Assembly: GCF_900240315.1 (NCBI RefSeq)
Contig: NZ_OEPZ01000002.1
Location: forward strand, 558,001-622,000
Source: Dorea phocaeensis
GTDB lineage: Bacteria > Bacillota > Clostridia > Lachnospirales > Lachnospiraceae
Direction: 5' to 3'
Length of the DNA stretch: 64,000 nucleotides
Shown: piece by piece, positions 9,187-16,675 of the stretch
How the letters are laid out: every line of letters starts with the position of its first letter
Numbering within the stretch: position 1 is the stretch's first letter
Notes under the pieces: model-generated
Seen by the model: the letters and a program-made list of their open reading frames with translations, nothing else
Database searches by the model: none
Told to the model about the DNA's origin: nothing
Translations under genes and position numbers: made by a program

Positions 9187-9429
9187 ATGGATTACAAACC
9201 ACATGGCGTCTGTTCTCAGTTAATTAAACTGGAACTGGAAAACGATATTATTAAACACGTTGAATTTATCGGCGGATGTAATGGAAATTTAAAAGGAATT
9301 GCAAGTCTTGTGACTGGTATGAAAGCTCAGGATGCTATTGAGCGAATCGAAGGAATTACCTGCGGGAATAAACCTACGTCCTGTCCAGACCAGCTGGCTC
9401 ATGCATTAAAACAGGCGCTTGCTCAATAA
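9187..9429 (+). CDS. TSCPD domain-containing small protein
   Basis: An 80-residue protein made up entirely of the TSCPD domain, a module also found at the C-terminus of some class II ribonucleotide reductases. Visible features are the N-terminal Cys in PHGVCSQL, GGCNGNLKGI (about residues 30-39), and ITCGNKPTSCPDQLAHAL near the end, giving four cysteines in a likely metal- or redox-binding arrangement. An AGGAGG ribosome site lies 9 bases upstream. The stand-alone form is widespread in clostridia, where its biochemical role is not established. It is monocistronic, followed by hairpin structures. Confidence 0.85.
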   Translation: MDYKPHGVCSQLIKLELENDIIKHVEFIGGCNGNLKGIASLVTGMKAQDAIERIEGITCGNKPTSCPDQLAHALKQALAQ

Positions 9430-9466
9430 AACAACCCGTGAAAAATAACGAATAAAATAATAAACG

Positions 9467-9524
9467 GACCCCCATAAATCAGACTGCTAATCTGATGGAT
9501 GAGGGCCCATTTATTTTCATGGGC
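9467..9524. terminator. Hairpin cluster after the TSCPD gene
   Basis: A long imperfect inverted repeat pairs ggacccccat (about 9468-9477) with atgagggccc (about 9499-9508), enclosing a second stem atcaga/tctgat. It overlaps a further stem gcccat/atgggc ending at about 9524. It lies 40 bases after the TSCPD stop and probably terminates transcription, though the T-run is weak. Confidence 0.5.
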
Positions 9525-9539
9525 ATATCTATACTTCTC

Positions 9540-9667
9540 CGAAAGGGCTATGGAAGCCCCTGTTCAGGTTTTTCACCCGTATCGTGGGTGCTACGGTTAT
9601 CAAATATGTAAGGTCGCAATTTTTAGTTGCATTTTATTAAGAACAAGGGGCTTCCATAGCCCTTCCG
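9540..9667. repeat. Long inverted repeat, 26-base arms around 75 bases
   Basis: Left arm 9540-9565 and right arm 9641-9667 are reverse complements apart from one extra base and one substitution; the core agggctatggaagcccc is exact. The interior holds two small stems (CACCC/GGGTG and GCAA/TTGC). It sits between the convergent ends of the TSCPD gene and the secreted-protein gene at 9691. It could be a bidirectional terminator, a non-autonomous mobile element, or both. Confidence 0.6.
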
Positions 9668-9690
9668 AATATAAAAGATCTTTTCAAAAA

Positions 9691-10152
9691 TTATTCGATG
9701 TAGATTCCGTCGGTATATGAACTGCTTGCATCACTGTTAGCTGCATGGTAACTGCGCACTCGATAATAGTATCCACCTTCCACTGTCAATGCACGATTCG
9801 ATCCCACTCGGTCCATGTTATGATTGATTTTTTCCCAGCTTTCATAATACGTCCAAGAATCATCGCCCTTTTTCGCCCGTTCAATCATTACAGCTACCTG
9901 AATACTTTCGACTTCTTTTACAGCTATCGTCGTTCCTCCGGCATAGAGTTTTCCATCACCTCTTTTTACACACTTAGAATATCCGGTCAACAAATACTCT
10001 CCCCGTGTTTTTTGTTCTGTATAACCAACAGATTCATCTTGATGTGTGAGCTTTGATCCGTCAATCATCTCGTTATCCATTGCATTTACCTGGATTCCTA
10101 GTGTCAGACAAATCGCTAAGATACATCCTGCTGATAATATTCTTTTCTTCAT
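9691..10152 (-). CDS. Small secreted protein, function unknown
   Basis: A 153-residue protein starting with a clear signal peptide: MKKRILSAGCILAICLTLG followed by a probable cleavage near VNA-MD. The mature part has many Tyr and Ser residues and ends YYYRVRSYHAANSDASSSYTDGIYIE, suggesting a small beta-rich extracellular domain. It resembles the DUF6147-type small secreted proteins of clostridia, but I hold that only weakly. The ATG at 10152 is chosen because it follows GAGGAGG at good spacing; the upstream in-frame codons would place residues before the signal peptide. It lies 73 bases downstream of the anti-sigma-like gene and may be co-transcribed. Confidence 0.7.
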   Translation of the reverse strand: MKKRILSAGCILAICLTLGIQVNAMDNEMIDGSKLTHQDESVGYTEQKTRGEYLLTGYSKCVKRGDGKLYAGGTTIAVKEVESIQVAVMIERAKKGDDSWTYYESWEKINHNMDRVGSNRALTVEGGYYYRVRSYHAANSDASSSYTDGIYIE

Positions 10153-10225
10153 TTTTTCCTCCTCATGCATCTTATAAAATTACCTTTTCATATATATAAA
10201 CACATAACTTTGGAAAAACTGACGC

Positions 10226-11137
10226 TTATTTCCACAAAAATTTCAAATTATTTAAAGTTTTTTCAAAATCTGCTTTTTCCATCGTTCCAAGCATATAGTA
10301 TTCCAATCCCATATAGTAAAAACTTGCTAAATATCTTTTATTATTTTTAGGCGTAGTATATTCTTTTATCACGATATCTTCATTATTTATCCTTTTCTTA
10401 TAGGTATCTGTCAAAGAATCTTCCACATCAATCCCAAAGGATGATATTCCATAAGACGCGTTGACAAAAAAAATCATCGTGTCTTCGTTCCCAAAATTAT
10501 AATAAAGTTCTGCTACTTGAAGTTCTTTGTCATACTCCATTCTATCAAATTTCAATTGTTCACTTCCGCCAAACACTCTCACTGGTTCCGTCCCTAACTC
10601 ATCACTCAACAGCTGATATGCCTCTTCTTCATTTTCTTCTGTAATTGTCAAATTACTCTCATCTGAATTTATCTTCTCTACGACACGATTTCCAACCTTC
10701 TGCTGAACATACTGTACCACCCTCTCAGGCCCGCCGATACCTGTAATTCCAATTGTCAATGCAAGAGCTGCTGCCACTGTTCCCATTGCCGCAATCCGTC
10801 TGCGCCGCTTTCTGCCAAATTTCTTCTTTGCCTTCTCTTTTTCCTTTTCCGCCTCTGCACTTTCTTTCTCCTTTATTAACTTCCGACCAAGCTCCAGTGC
10901 ATAACGGTCTTCTTCTGACAGATGGGTATATGCTTCTTCTCTGCGGATTTTTTCTATCTGCTCTTCCATTTTCAAACGTACTCTTTCCTTTGCGCCTTCC
11001 GGAACTTCCAGCGTTTTATCCTGCCGTACAGATTTTTCTTCTATATCAGAAAGTTCCAAATATGCATTTCTTAAATCTTGTTCCAAGCGATCTTTCTTCA
11101 TTTTGTCTTGTCCCTGTTTATCTATATTTTTGTCCAT
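10226..11137 (-). CDS. Single-pass membrane protein, anti-sigma-like (DUF4367-type C-terminus)
   Basis: The 303-residue protein has a charged, probably helical cytoplasmic N-terminus (about residues 1-110, many Glu/Lys/Arg), a basic stop FGRKRRRR followed by a membrane span (about 114-133, AAMGTVAAALALTIGITGIG), and an extracellular part ending in a region like DUF4367 (YYNFGNEDTMIFFVN, then DIVIKEYTTPKNNKRYLASFYYMGLEYYMLG). This layout is common for membrane proteins paired with clostridial ECF sigma factors. The likely partner is the sigma gene at 12393-12953, but murG lies between in the opposite direction. The start at 11137 follows AGAGG. Anti-sigma activity is inferred from layout only. 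Confidence 0.65.
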   Translation of the reverse strand: MDKNIDKQGQDKMKKDRLEQDLRNAYLELSDIEEKSVRQDKTLEVPEGAKERVRLKMEEQIEKIRREEAYTHLSEEDRYALELGRKLIKEKESAEAEKEKEKAKKKFGRKRRRRIAAMGTVAAALALTIGITGIGGPERVVQYVQQKVGNRVVEKINSDESNLTITEENEEEAYQLLSDELGTEPVRVFGGSEQLKFDRMEYDKELQVAELYYNFGNEDTMIFFVNASYGISSFGIDVEDSLTDTYKKRINNEDIVIKEYTTPKNNKRYLASFYYMGLEYYMLGTMEKADFEKTLNNLKFLWK

Positions 11138-11182
11138 CCATTTACCTCTCTATTTCCCCAAATCCTATTTCCTTTGAACCTC

Positions 11183-11210
11183 TTGACCTATTCTCCGGTA
11201 AACGTATAAT
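11183..11210 (+). promoter_or_regulatory. Promoter of murG
   Basis: TTGACC at 11183-11188 and TATAAT at 11205-11210 with a 16-base spacer, 60 bases before the murG ATG. This is a good vegetative-type promoter. Confidence 0.65.
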
Positions 11211-11269
11211 ATAATTATAACATATATTCTTATATCACATTTACACATTACAGAATTCGGAGGTTCTAT

Positions 11270-12334
11270 ATGAAACGCATTATCTTAACTGGCGGCGGTA
11301 CTGCCGGCCATGTTACACCTAATATCGCCTTGTTGCCACGACTGAAAGAATTACAGTATGACATCCACTATATCGGATCATATAACGGCATCGAAAAGGA
11401 ATTAATCGAACAGTTTGGGATTCCATACCACGGCATCTCTTCCGGAAAGCTCCGTCGGTACTTCAGTCTCCAGAATTTCACCGATCCGTTCCGTGTTATA
11501 AAAGGCGTTGGCGAAGCCCGGAAGCTGGTTAAAATCCTGGATCCTGATGTTATTTTTTCCAAGGGTGGTTTTGTCTCCGTTCCTGTTGTTCTTGCCGGAA
11601 AAAGCCGCAAAGTACCAACGATTATTCACGAGTCTGATATGACTCCTGGGCTTGCCAATAAACTGTCCATGTCATCTGCTACCAAAGTTTGCTGTAATTT
11701 CCCGGAAACACTGGATCATTTACCGGAAGGAAAAGCCGTTCTCACAGGCTCTCCGATCCGCCAGGAACTCCTGTCCGGCGACCGTTATAAAGCAAAAGAA
11801 TTTCTTGGATTTACTTCTGACAAACCGGTAATCATGGTCGTTGGCGGAAGTCTTGGATCCGTTGCCGTAAATGATGCTGTGCGCGGCATTTTACCAGAAC
11901 TTTTGAAGAATTTCCAGGTAGTTCATCTCTGCGGTAAAGGTAAGATTGATGAATCCTTGAAGGGGCTTAATGGATACGCACAATTTGAATATATTAAGAG
12001 TGAACTTAAAGATTTGTTTGCACTGACTGATATCGTAATTTCCCGTGCTGGTGCAAATGCCATCTGCGAGTTGCTTGCGCTTCACAAGCCAAACCTTCTG
12101 ATTCCATTATCTGCCAATGCAAGCCGAGGCGACCAGATTTTAAATGCCAGATCTTTTGAACGTCAGGGTTACAGCGTCGTATTGGAAGAAGAAGAGCTCA
12201 GCAAAGAAGTCCTTCTAAATGCGATTACTAAACTGTATGATCAGCGCGAAACTTACATTGCCGCTATGAAATCATCTCCTCAGCAGAATTCTATCGATAC
12301 TATTATAGACTTGATCGAATCTGTGGTAAAATAA
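11270..12334 (+). CDS. murG: UDP-GlcNAc:undecaprenyl-PP-MurNAc-pentapeptide GlcNAc transferase MurG
   Basis: Adds GlcNAc to lipid I to make lipid II, the last cytoplasmic step of peptidoglycan precursor synthesis, at the inner face of the membrane. Motifs: the glycine-rich GGGTAGHVTPN (about residues 8-18), a second G-loop VVGGSLGSVAVN (about 191-202) and the UDP-GlcNAc site SRAGANAICELLALHKPNLLIPL (about 258-280). Length 354 is normal. It lies alone on the plus strand with its own promoter, outside any division/cell-wall cluster, and splits a sigma gene from a probable anti-sigma gene. An ATTCGGAGG site precedes the ATG. Confidence 0.95.
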   Translation: MKRIILTGGGTAGHVTPNIALLPRLKELQYDIHYIGSYNGIEKELIEQFGIPYHGISSGKLRRYFSLQNFTDPFRVIKGVGEARKLVKILDPDVIFSKGGFVSVPVVLAGKSRKVPTIIHESDMTPGLANKLSMSSATKVCCNFPETLDHLPEGKAVLTGSPIRQELLSGDRYKAKEFLGFTSDKPVIMVVGGSLGSVAVNDAVRGILPELLKNFQVVHLCGKGKIDESLKGLNGYAQFEYIKSELKDLFALTDIVISRAGANAICELLALHKPNLLIPLSANASRGDQILNARSFERQGYSVVLEEEELSKEVLLNAITKLYDQRETYIAAMKSSPQQNSIDTIIDLIESVVK

Positions 12335-12363
12335 CATTTTGTTGCAAATTGCAACACGATATA

Positions 12364-12395
12364 AAAGGCAGGTGTCACTCCGACACCTGCCTTTA
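12364..12395. terminator. Bidirectional terminator between murG and the sigma gene
   Basis: A perfect 11-base stem (AGGCAGGTGTC/GACACCTGCCT) with a 5-base loop, flanked by an A-run on the left and TTT on the right. It serves the convergent murG and ECF sigma genes; the stop of the latter touches the stem. Confidence 0.85.
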
Positions 12396-12953
12396 TGCAT
12401 CAATTAAACGGTCGTATTCTTCCCGGTAATTTTTACGTATCCAGTTCTTTGCCCGGTACAGCATACTGTGAAGCACCTCCAGAGTAATTCCCATCGCTTC
12501 TGCCACCTCTTTCTGTGGCTTGCCTAACACATATGTAATCGTAACTGCCTCATACCATCTTGGACTTTTCCGATATAACGCAGCGAAGATATCGTCTACC
12601 AGTTTTCCAAACTGCCTTTCACGCATCTTTTTCAGAAACATTTCCTGCGGATCTTGCTCCTCTGCTTCTTCAAACAGATCTGCGGAAGACTCCATATCTT
12701 CAGTCAGATATTCTCTTGCTCTATCCCTTCCTTGATTCAATGCCATATATTTTACTGTCAGCAGAAGCCATGGCTTCACCGCATCCACTTTGGCATGTTC
12801 CATATGTACATACAATTTCAAAAATACACTCTGTGTCAATTCTTCTGCAGCATGATGATTTCCGGAGTAACGAAGTGCCGTCTTATATGTCAGCTTAAAA
12901 TATTTCTCATAAATTGAGGCAAACGCGCTTCTTCCTGTTCCCTCTACTCTCAC
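12393..12953 (-). CDS. ECF-type RNA polymerase sigma factor
   Basis: Region sigma-2 is visible in AFASIYEKYFKLTYKTALRYSGNHHAAEELTQSVFLKLYVHM (about residues 10-50, written here as the span with DUE/AEEL core), and sigma-4 as the helix-turn-helix KPQKEVAEAMGITLEVLHSML (about 145-165). Length of about 186 is usual for ECF factors. An in-frame TTG at 12968 has no ribosome site; the GTG at 12953 has AAGGATGG upstream and is preferred. The promoters it controls are unknown. The natural partner would be the membrane protein at 10226-11137. Function as a sigma factor is well supported by domain layout. Confidence 0.86.
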   Translation of the reverse strand: MRVEGTGRSAFASIYEKYFKLTYKTALRYSGNHHAAEELTQSVFLKLYVHMEHAKVDAVKPWLLLTVKYMALNQGRDRAREYLTEDMESSADLFEEAEEQDPQEMFLKKMRERQFGKLVDDIFAALYRKSPRWYEAVTITYVLGKPQKEVAEAMGITLEVLHSMLYRAKNWIRKNYREEYDRLIDA

Positions 12954-13004
12954 TTGTCCATCCTTCAATCTATAACCTGTTTTATTTGTGCATTCTACTT
13001 TCTG

Positions 13005-13415
13005 TTAACTGTGCATAGCAGCTACCAGTTCTTCTTTATCGGCATCCGTAAGTTCTCCCATCTTCCATTCAATTCCTACGCCGTCTTCCTTCCATCTCGG
13101 AATCATATGTAAATGGAAATGAAATACCGTCTGTCCTGCCGCTTCTCCATTGTTCTGCACGATATTATAGCCGTCACATCCCAAAATATCTGTAAGCTTC
13201 GTAATCATTTTCTTCGCAAGAACCAGAACTTTTGCCGCTACCTCATCATCTAGTTCATAAAGATTTGCATAATGTTCCTTCGGCAAAATCAATGCATGTC
13301 CCTTTGATGCCGGACTTGCATCCAAAATCACTCGAAAATCATCATCCTCATACAGTGTTGCAGTTGGGATATCCCCATTTGCCAGTTTGCAAAAAATACA
13401 ATTTTCTTCTCTCAT
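13005..13415 (-). CDS. HIT family protein (histidine triad nucleotide-binding)
   Basis: Histidine-triad hydrolase that usually cleaves AMP-linked or dinucleotide substrates. The triad is visible as FHFHLHMIP (His at about residues 98, 100, 102), and the N-terminal part has CIFCKLANGDIP, with the zinc-type Cys pair of the HIT family, plus ALILPKEHYANLYEL. Length of 136 is normal. The ATG follows AAGGAGAG. It is alone between a sigma gene and an orphan kinase. The physiological substrate is not known. Confidence 0.93.
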   Translation of the reverse strand: MREENCIFCKLANGDIPTATLYEDDDFRVILDASPASKGHALILPKEHYANLYELDDEVAAKVLVLAKKMITKLTDILGCDGYNIVQNNGEAAGQTVFHFHLHMIPRWKEDGVGIEWKMGELTDADKEELVAAMHS

Positions 13416-13513
13416 TTTTCTCTCCTTCTTTCCAAAAAATTTATAACAAAATTATGATTGATTATTTCCACCGCCAATGCTAAACTGTTACTCCTAGAAA
13501 GGCGGTAATAACT

Positions 13514-14281
13514 ATGTTAACTTCGACAGACTACGACAAATTACAACAAATTATGACAGAAAGTCCTGAGAAAAAAGAACTTCTTTCTCGGCTTTTGGAA
13601 ACCCATCGAATGGATATCAGCACGATCAGTCACGAAATCCGTAATCCTCTGACACTCGTTTACAGTACGCTTCAGCTGATAGAATCCCAGCATCCGGAAG
13701 TGTGTACGTTTTCACACTGGGATCATCTGCGTCAGGATATTGAATATATGAAACTTCTGTTAGAAGAACTTTCCAGCTATAATAACGGCGAACGATTAGA
13801 GCTCTCTCTTCTTTCACCGGAAACCATGCTGAAAACGCTGGCACTGTCTTTTGCATCTTCTCTGATCGAAACAGACATCCAATTTACTTCATATATAGAG
13901 CCAAATCTTCCCAAACTAAATCTTGATGTTCTCAAGATTCGGCAGGCATTATTAAATATCTTAGGAAACGCAAAAGATGCTGTCTTATCTGCCTCTTCCC
14001 TCCGGCATGAAATTGCTTTGAACGCACACATGGAGCATGGCCAGCTTCTCATCTCCATATCCAATACCGGCGATAGAATTGCTTCTGAAGATCTTGACAA
14101 AATCTTTGAACCTTTTATCACCAGAAAATCTTCTGGAACCGGTCTTGGTCTTGCCATTACCAGACGGATTATAGAAGCGCATGGCGGAATGATCCGTGTC
14201 AGTTCCACCGACCAGTCCTCTTTATCAGACACGCATGGAACCATCTTTACGATCACGCTTCCAATACAGCAGAACACCTAG
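13514..14281 (+). CDS. Soluble sensor histidine kinase without sensor domain
   Basis: A 255-residue protein with only the kinase core. The H-box is ISTISHEIRNPLTLVYSTLQ (phospho-accepting His near residue 41), the N-box is LLNILGNAKDAV (about 142-153), the G-boxes include ISNTGDRI and GTGLGLAITRRIIEAHGG (about 211-228). No membrane span or signal peptide is seen, so input must come through other proteins or a short N-terminal coil. There is no response regulator next to it. AGAAAGGCGG precedes the ATG. Its 3' end overlaps the rhomboid gene on the other strand by 57 bases. Confidence 0.88.
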   Translation: MLTSTDYDKLQQIMTESPEKKELLSRLLETHRMDISTISHEIRNPLTLVYSTLQLIESQHPEVCTFSHWDHLRQDIEYMKLLLEELSSYNNGERLELSLLSPETMLKTLALSFASSLIETDIQFTSYIEPNLPKLNLDVLKIRQALLNILGNAKDAVLSASSLRHEIALNAHMEHGQLLISISNTGDRIASEDLDKIFEPFITRKSSGTGLGLAITRRIIEAHGGMIRVSSTDQSSLSDTHGTIFTITLPIQQNT

Positions 14282-14836
14282 GAAAAATCCACTTACCAGT
14301 CCACCAATATGTGCCATATTGTCCACTCCACTGCTTGCATAACCGAAATACAGGCTGAGCACAATCAGAACAATGATTCCTCGGCCTGTAATATTTCCAA
14401 TTCTGCCGCGATTACGAAGCGCCACATAGAAAAGAGCGCCGATCAATCCAAAAATAGCTCCGGATGCTCCGGCAGAGATGGCATATTCACCAATCTTCAA
14501 AGACCAACACGCCGACATTAGATTTCCTCCGAGTCCGCTGAGCAAATATATGATCAAAAAACGAATCGTTCCGATTTCCATCTCTAAATTCCAGCCGATC
14601 ACCATCAGCATCACCATATTATTCATCAAATGCTCAAACCCAAAATGCAGAAACATACTGGTGAAAACCCTGTAATATTGTTGTTCTTCTATCACATAAG
14701 GCAGATACATCGCCCCATGCTCCAGAAGAAAGCCACCATTCTCTGTCATCCCCTGCATTGTAAGAGCCAGGAAAACCACTACGTTCGCCAGCATAATTAA
14801 AATTGCGCAAGGAGCCTGAATCTTTTGTCTCTTCAT
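14225..14836 (-). CDS. Rhomboid family intramembrane serine protease
   Basis: Polytopic membrane protease cleaving transmembrane substrates. The catalytic Ser lies in SAGASGAIFGLIGALFY (about residues 120-136) and the catalytic His in VDNMAHIGGLVSGFFLGVLLY (about 170-190). The loop motif HFGFEHLMNNMVMLMVIG is also typical. Length (203) is that of the basic six-span type. The ATG at 14836 is chosen, since the family starts near a first span; upstream codons in the frame lack a site. The DNA just upstream is repeat copy 2, whose edge offers an extended -10 box about 32-37 bases before the ATG, so the repeat may drive this gene. Confidence 0.88.
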   Translation of the reverse strand: MKRQKIQAPCAILIMLANVVVFLALTMQGMTENGGFLLEHGAMYLPYVIEEQQYYRVFTSMFLHFGFEHLMNNMVMLMVIGWNLEMEIGTIRFLIIYLLSGLGGNLMSACWSLKIGEYAISAGASGAIFGLIGALFYVALRNRGRIGNITGRGIIVLIVLSLYFGYASSGVDNMAHIGGLVSGFFLGVLLYWKRDRKDGSMRV

Positions 14837-14862
14837 AATAGTCTGTCTTTCCCTTCCCTTTG

Positions 14863-15010
14863 GCAATCATTATACCACGAGCGCAGAAAAGGAAGCACCC
14901 GCAAGGGTATTTACTTTTCAAGCCGTGGGTTGCCGGGTATTATCTGTCACGGATGTGACAGCAAGCCGAGTGATCGGCTTGGATTGCATGTAATGTAATC
15001 ATTATACCAT
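14863..15010 (+). repeat. 149-bp structured dispersed repeat, copy 2
   Basis: Same structure as copy 1: direct repeats at 14863-14879 (gcaatcattataccacg) and 14995-15010 (gtaatcattataccat), interior of exactly 115 bases and about 86% match to copy 1. Its stems are ACCC-GCAA-GGGT (again a GNRA-type loop), a perfect TGTCAC-GGAT-GTGACA, and GCCGA-GTGA-TCGGC (GNRA-type loop). Retained stems with changed loops point to selection on RNA or hairpin shape. It fills the gap between the rhomboid start and the end of the Tad operon, where it also places TGGTATAAT on the minus strand just before the rhomboid gene. Confidence 0.72.
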
Positions 15011-15035
15011 ATTTCTGCAACAAAATACACTTTTT

Positions 15036-15785
15036 TCAAAGTTCTTCCTCTTCAATATAAAGCCCGTCCCAATCTCCCCACTTCGATTTTTTATGTCTAT
15101 TCAAAAAGCGCTTTACAGGGGTCCACAAATTCTCCGTCTCCTTCAAAATGGAACTCCCCATTTCCTGCTCCGTAATCCAGTCATGTTCTCTGGTATCATA
15201 TGCCGTCCTTTGTTCCATCGGCTCATTCATCACTTCTTCCAACGTCTCCTTTCGCAAATTTCTACCCGGCTCTTCTTCTATATTTTTCAAACATTCATTA
15301 ACGATTTTATCTAGACTGTAATTCTCCTCCATAGTTTCCTTATGAAGTAAAAACACAATTCTAACACATTCCGAATCCTGGTAATCTGCCTGGCGAACCA
15401 GGTACTCTGTTAATTCATGGAAAGCTTCCCATATATCCTGCCTGGCCGGCGGATAATAGCAAAAATAAAAATGGTCTTCTTCATAAAAGATATATTCTGG
15501 ATCCAGCAAGATACAATGAATATTCAAAAGATACTTCTCCACCGTTCTCAAAACACTTCTAAATTGCACAAGAAACTCTTTTATATCTCCATTTTCAATC
15601 TTCCCTCTCTCATACATCGCCTTAACAGAAATCTTTCCACTGACATTGTAATCATAATAGCTTTTTCCATTCATTCCTCGCCCGCCAATCTCCAACAATC
15701 CTTCCGGATGATTGATCTTCAACATCCGAATTTGATAATCCTCCTGATAGAGCTCTTCTTCCTCTATGGTAATTTTTCGCTCCAT
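15036..15785 (-). CDS. DUF6382-like protein at end of Tad operon
   Basis: A 249-residue protein starting MERKITIEEEELYQEDYQIRM. It resembles the N-terminal DUF6382 domain that in Lachnospiraceae usually precedes an FHA phosphopeptide-binding domain near Tad genes; the phrase EYIFYEEDHFYFCYYPP is typical. No FHA-like region follows: after about residue 215 the sequence is polar and ends KSKWGDWDGLYIEEEEL. The open frame extends 56 codons upstream into the TadE-like gene, but ATG 15785 follows GGGAGGATAGGA and is the probable start. The stop lies 26 bases from repeat copy 2. Role in pilus assembly or signalling is inferred from context. Confidence 0.7.
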   Translation of the reverse strand: MERKITIEEEELYQEDYQIRMLKINHPEGLLEIGGRGMNGKSYYDYNVSGKISVKAMYERGKIENGDIKEFLVQFRSVLRTVEKYLLNIHCILLDPEYIFYEEDHFYFCYYPPARQDIWEAFHELTEYLVRQADYQDSECVRIVFLLHKETMEENYSLDKIVNECLKNIEEEPGRNLRKETLEEVMNEPMEQRTAYDTREHDWITEQEMGSSILKETENLWTPVKRFLNRHKKSKWGDWDGLYIEEEEL

Positions 15786-15787
15786 TC

Positions 15788-16207
15788 CTATCCTCCCATT
15801 CGTCTTTTTTTCCGAATCTGTTTTTCCGGTTCTGTAACAGCTGCCGCTTTCACAACCTCTATACGCATCTTTCCATGAGAAACAGATGCCTTTATCCTGA
15901 TTTCCTTCTTCGATATATCCACAGATGTTTTTACTTCCGTCATCAAGATACACTTTCCTCTGATGCGCTCTTTTAGAAGTGCTTCCAACTCTTCTTCCTT
16001 TATTCCATTCTTTTCTCTCATCTTCGTACTTCCGACCACAGCCGTCTCATATGCCGCCCCAGACAAAATACTTTTGTCATGGTAATAAAATGCAGCCAGT
16101 ATACACCCCATAACCAAGAACAGAATCATGGGCATAAGAACCGACATTTCCACTGTAAAGCTGGCAGATACTCTCCGTCGCTTTCCACTTCCTTTTTTAC
16201 TCCGCAT
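15788..16207 (-). CDS. TadE-like minor pilin
   Basis: A 139-residue protein with a basic N-terminus (residues 1-12) then SASFTVEMSVLMPMILFLVMGCILAAFYYH, a single hydrophobic helix with the SFTVE motif typical of TadE/TadF pseudopilins cleaved by a prepilin peptidase. The rest is a short charged domain ending in RKKRRMGG. TadE-like proteins are thought to act as minor components or initiators of the Flp pilus. It lies between the peptidase gene and the DUF6382 gene. Confidence 0.8.
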   Translation of the reverse strand: MRSKKGSGKRRRVSASFTVEMSVLMPMILFLVMGCILAAFYYHDKSILSGAAYETAVVGSTKMREKNGIKEEELEALLKERIRGKCILMTEVKTSVDISKKEIRIKASVSHGKMRIEVVKAAAVTEPEKQIRKKRRMGG

Positions 16208-16243
16208 TCTTCTTTTCCCTTCTTTTCTATCTTTTGCAGGCTT

Positions 16244-16675
16244 TTATAACTTTTCTGCACAGACGCAGACTATATATCCACACATTAAAAACGGATAAAA
16301 TGGAAGTGTCTTTTTTCTTGACAGCTTTCCCCAAATAAGACACCCCATCGCCGTAATCCCTAATATAAGAAAAGTAACTGTCAGAACCGCCAAGAGTTTC
16401 CATAGTCCTAGGCAAATTCCCAGTATCAAAATTGCCAGACTGTCTCCATATCCTACGCCTTCTCTGGTAAGTCTGCTAATCCCTAGACAAGCGATTCCCA
16501 CACCTACGCCTCCCAAAATCAGAAGAGGATCTCCTTTTTCAATAAAAATCTGGTTGATCAATGCCGCCACCGCAGCTAACACCAAAATATCCAGCGGAAT
16601 TTTTCGATAATGAACATCCACAATTGCAAGGCTTGCCAATATTGCTGCTATTAACAGCTCGCTTACTGTCCACAT
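16244..16675 (-). CDS. Prepilin peptidase, A24 family (TadV/CpaA-like)
   Basis: Membrane aspartic protease that removes the leader of Flp and pseudopilins. The two catalytic aspartates are visible: LAIVDVHYRKIP (near residue 20) and VGYGDSLAIL (GxGD motif, near 78). Length 143 matches the short TadV type without the methylation domain; about four to five hydrophobic spans can be seen. Its start overlaps the end of the preceding TadE-like gene, so translation is likely coupled. This gene and the pilin gene at 18937 should work together. Confidence 0.88.
   Translation of the reverse strand: MWTVSELLIAAILASLAIVDVHYRKIPLDILVLAAVAALINQIFIEKGDPLLILGGVGVGIACLGISRLTREGVGYGDSLAILILGICLGLWKLLAVLTVTFLILGITAMGCLIWGKLSRKKTLPFYPFLMCGYIVCVCAEKL

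Noticed and set aside
9499-9720. Plus-strand open frame through the inverted repeat
   Set aside because: It runs through hairpin arms and into the antisense of the secreted protein gene; no ribosome site or family likeness.
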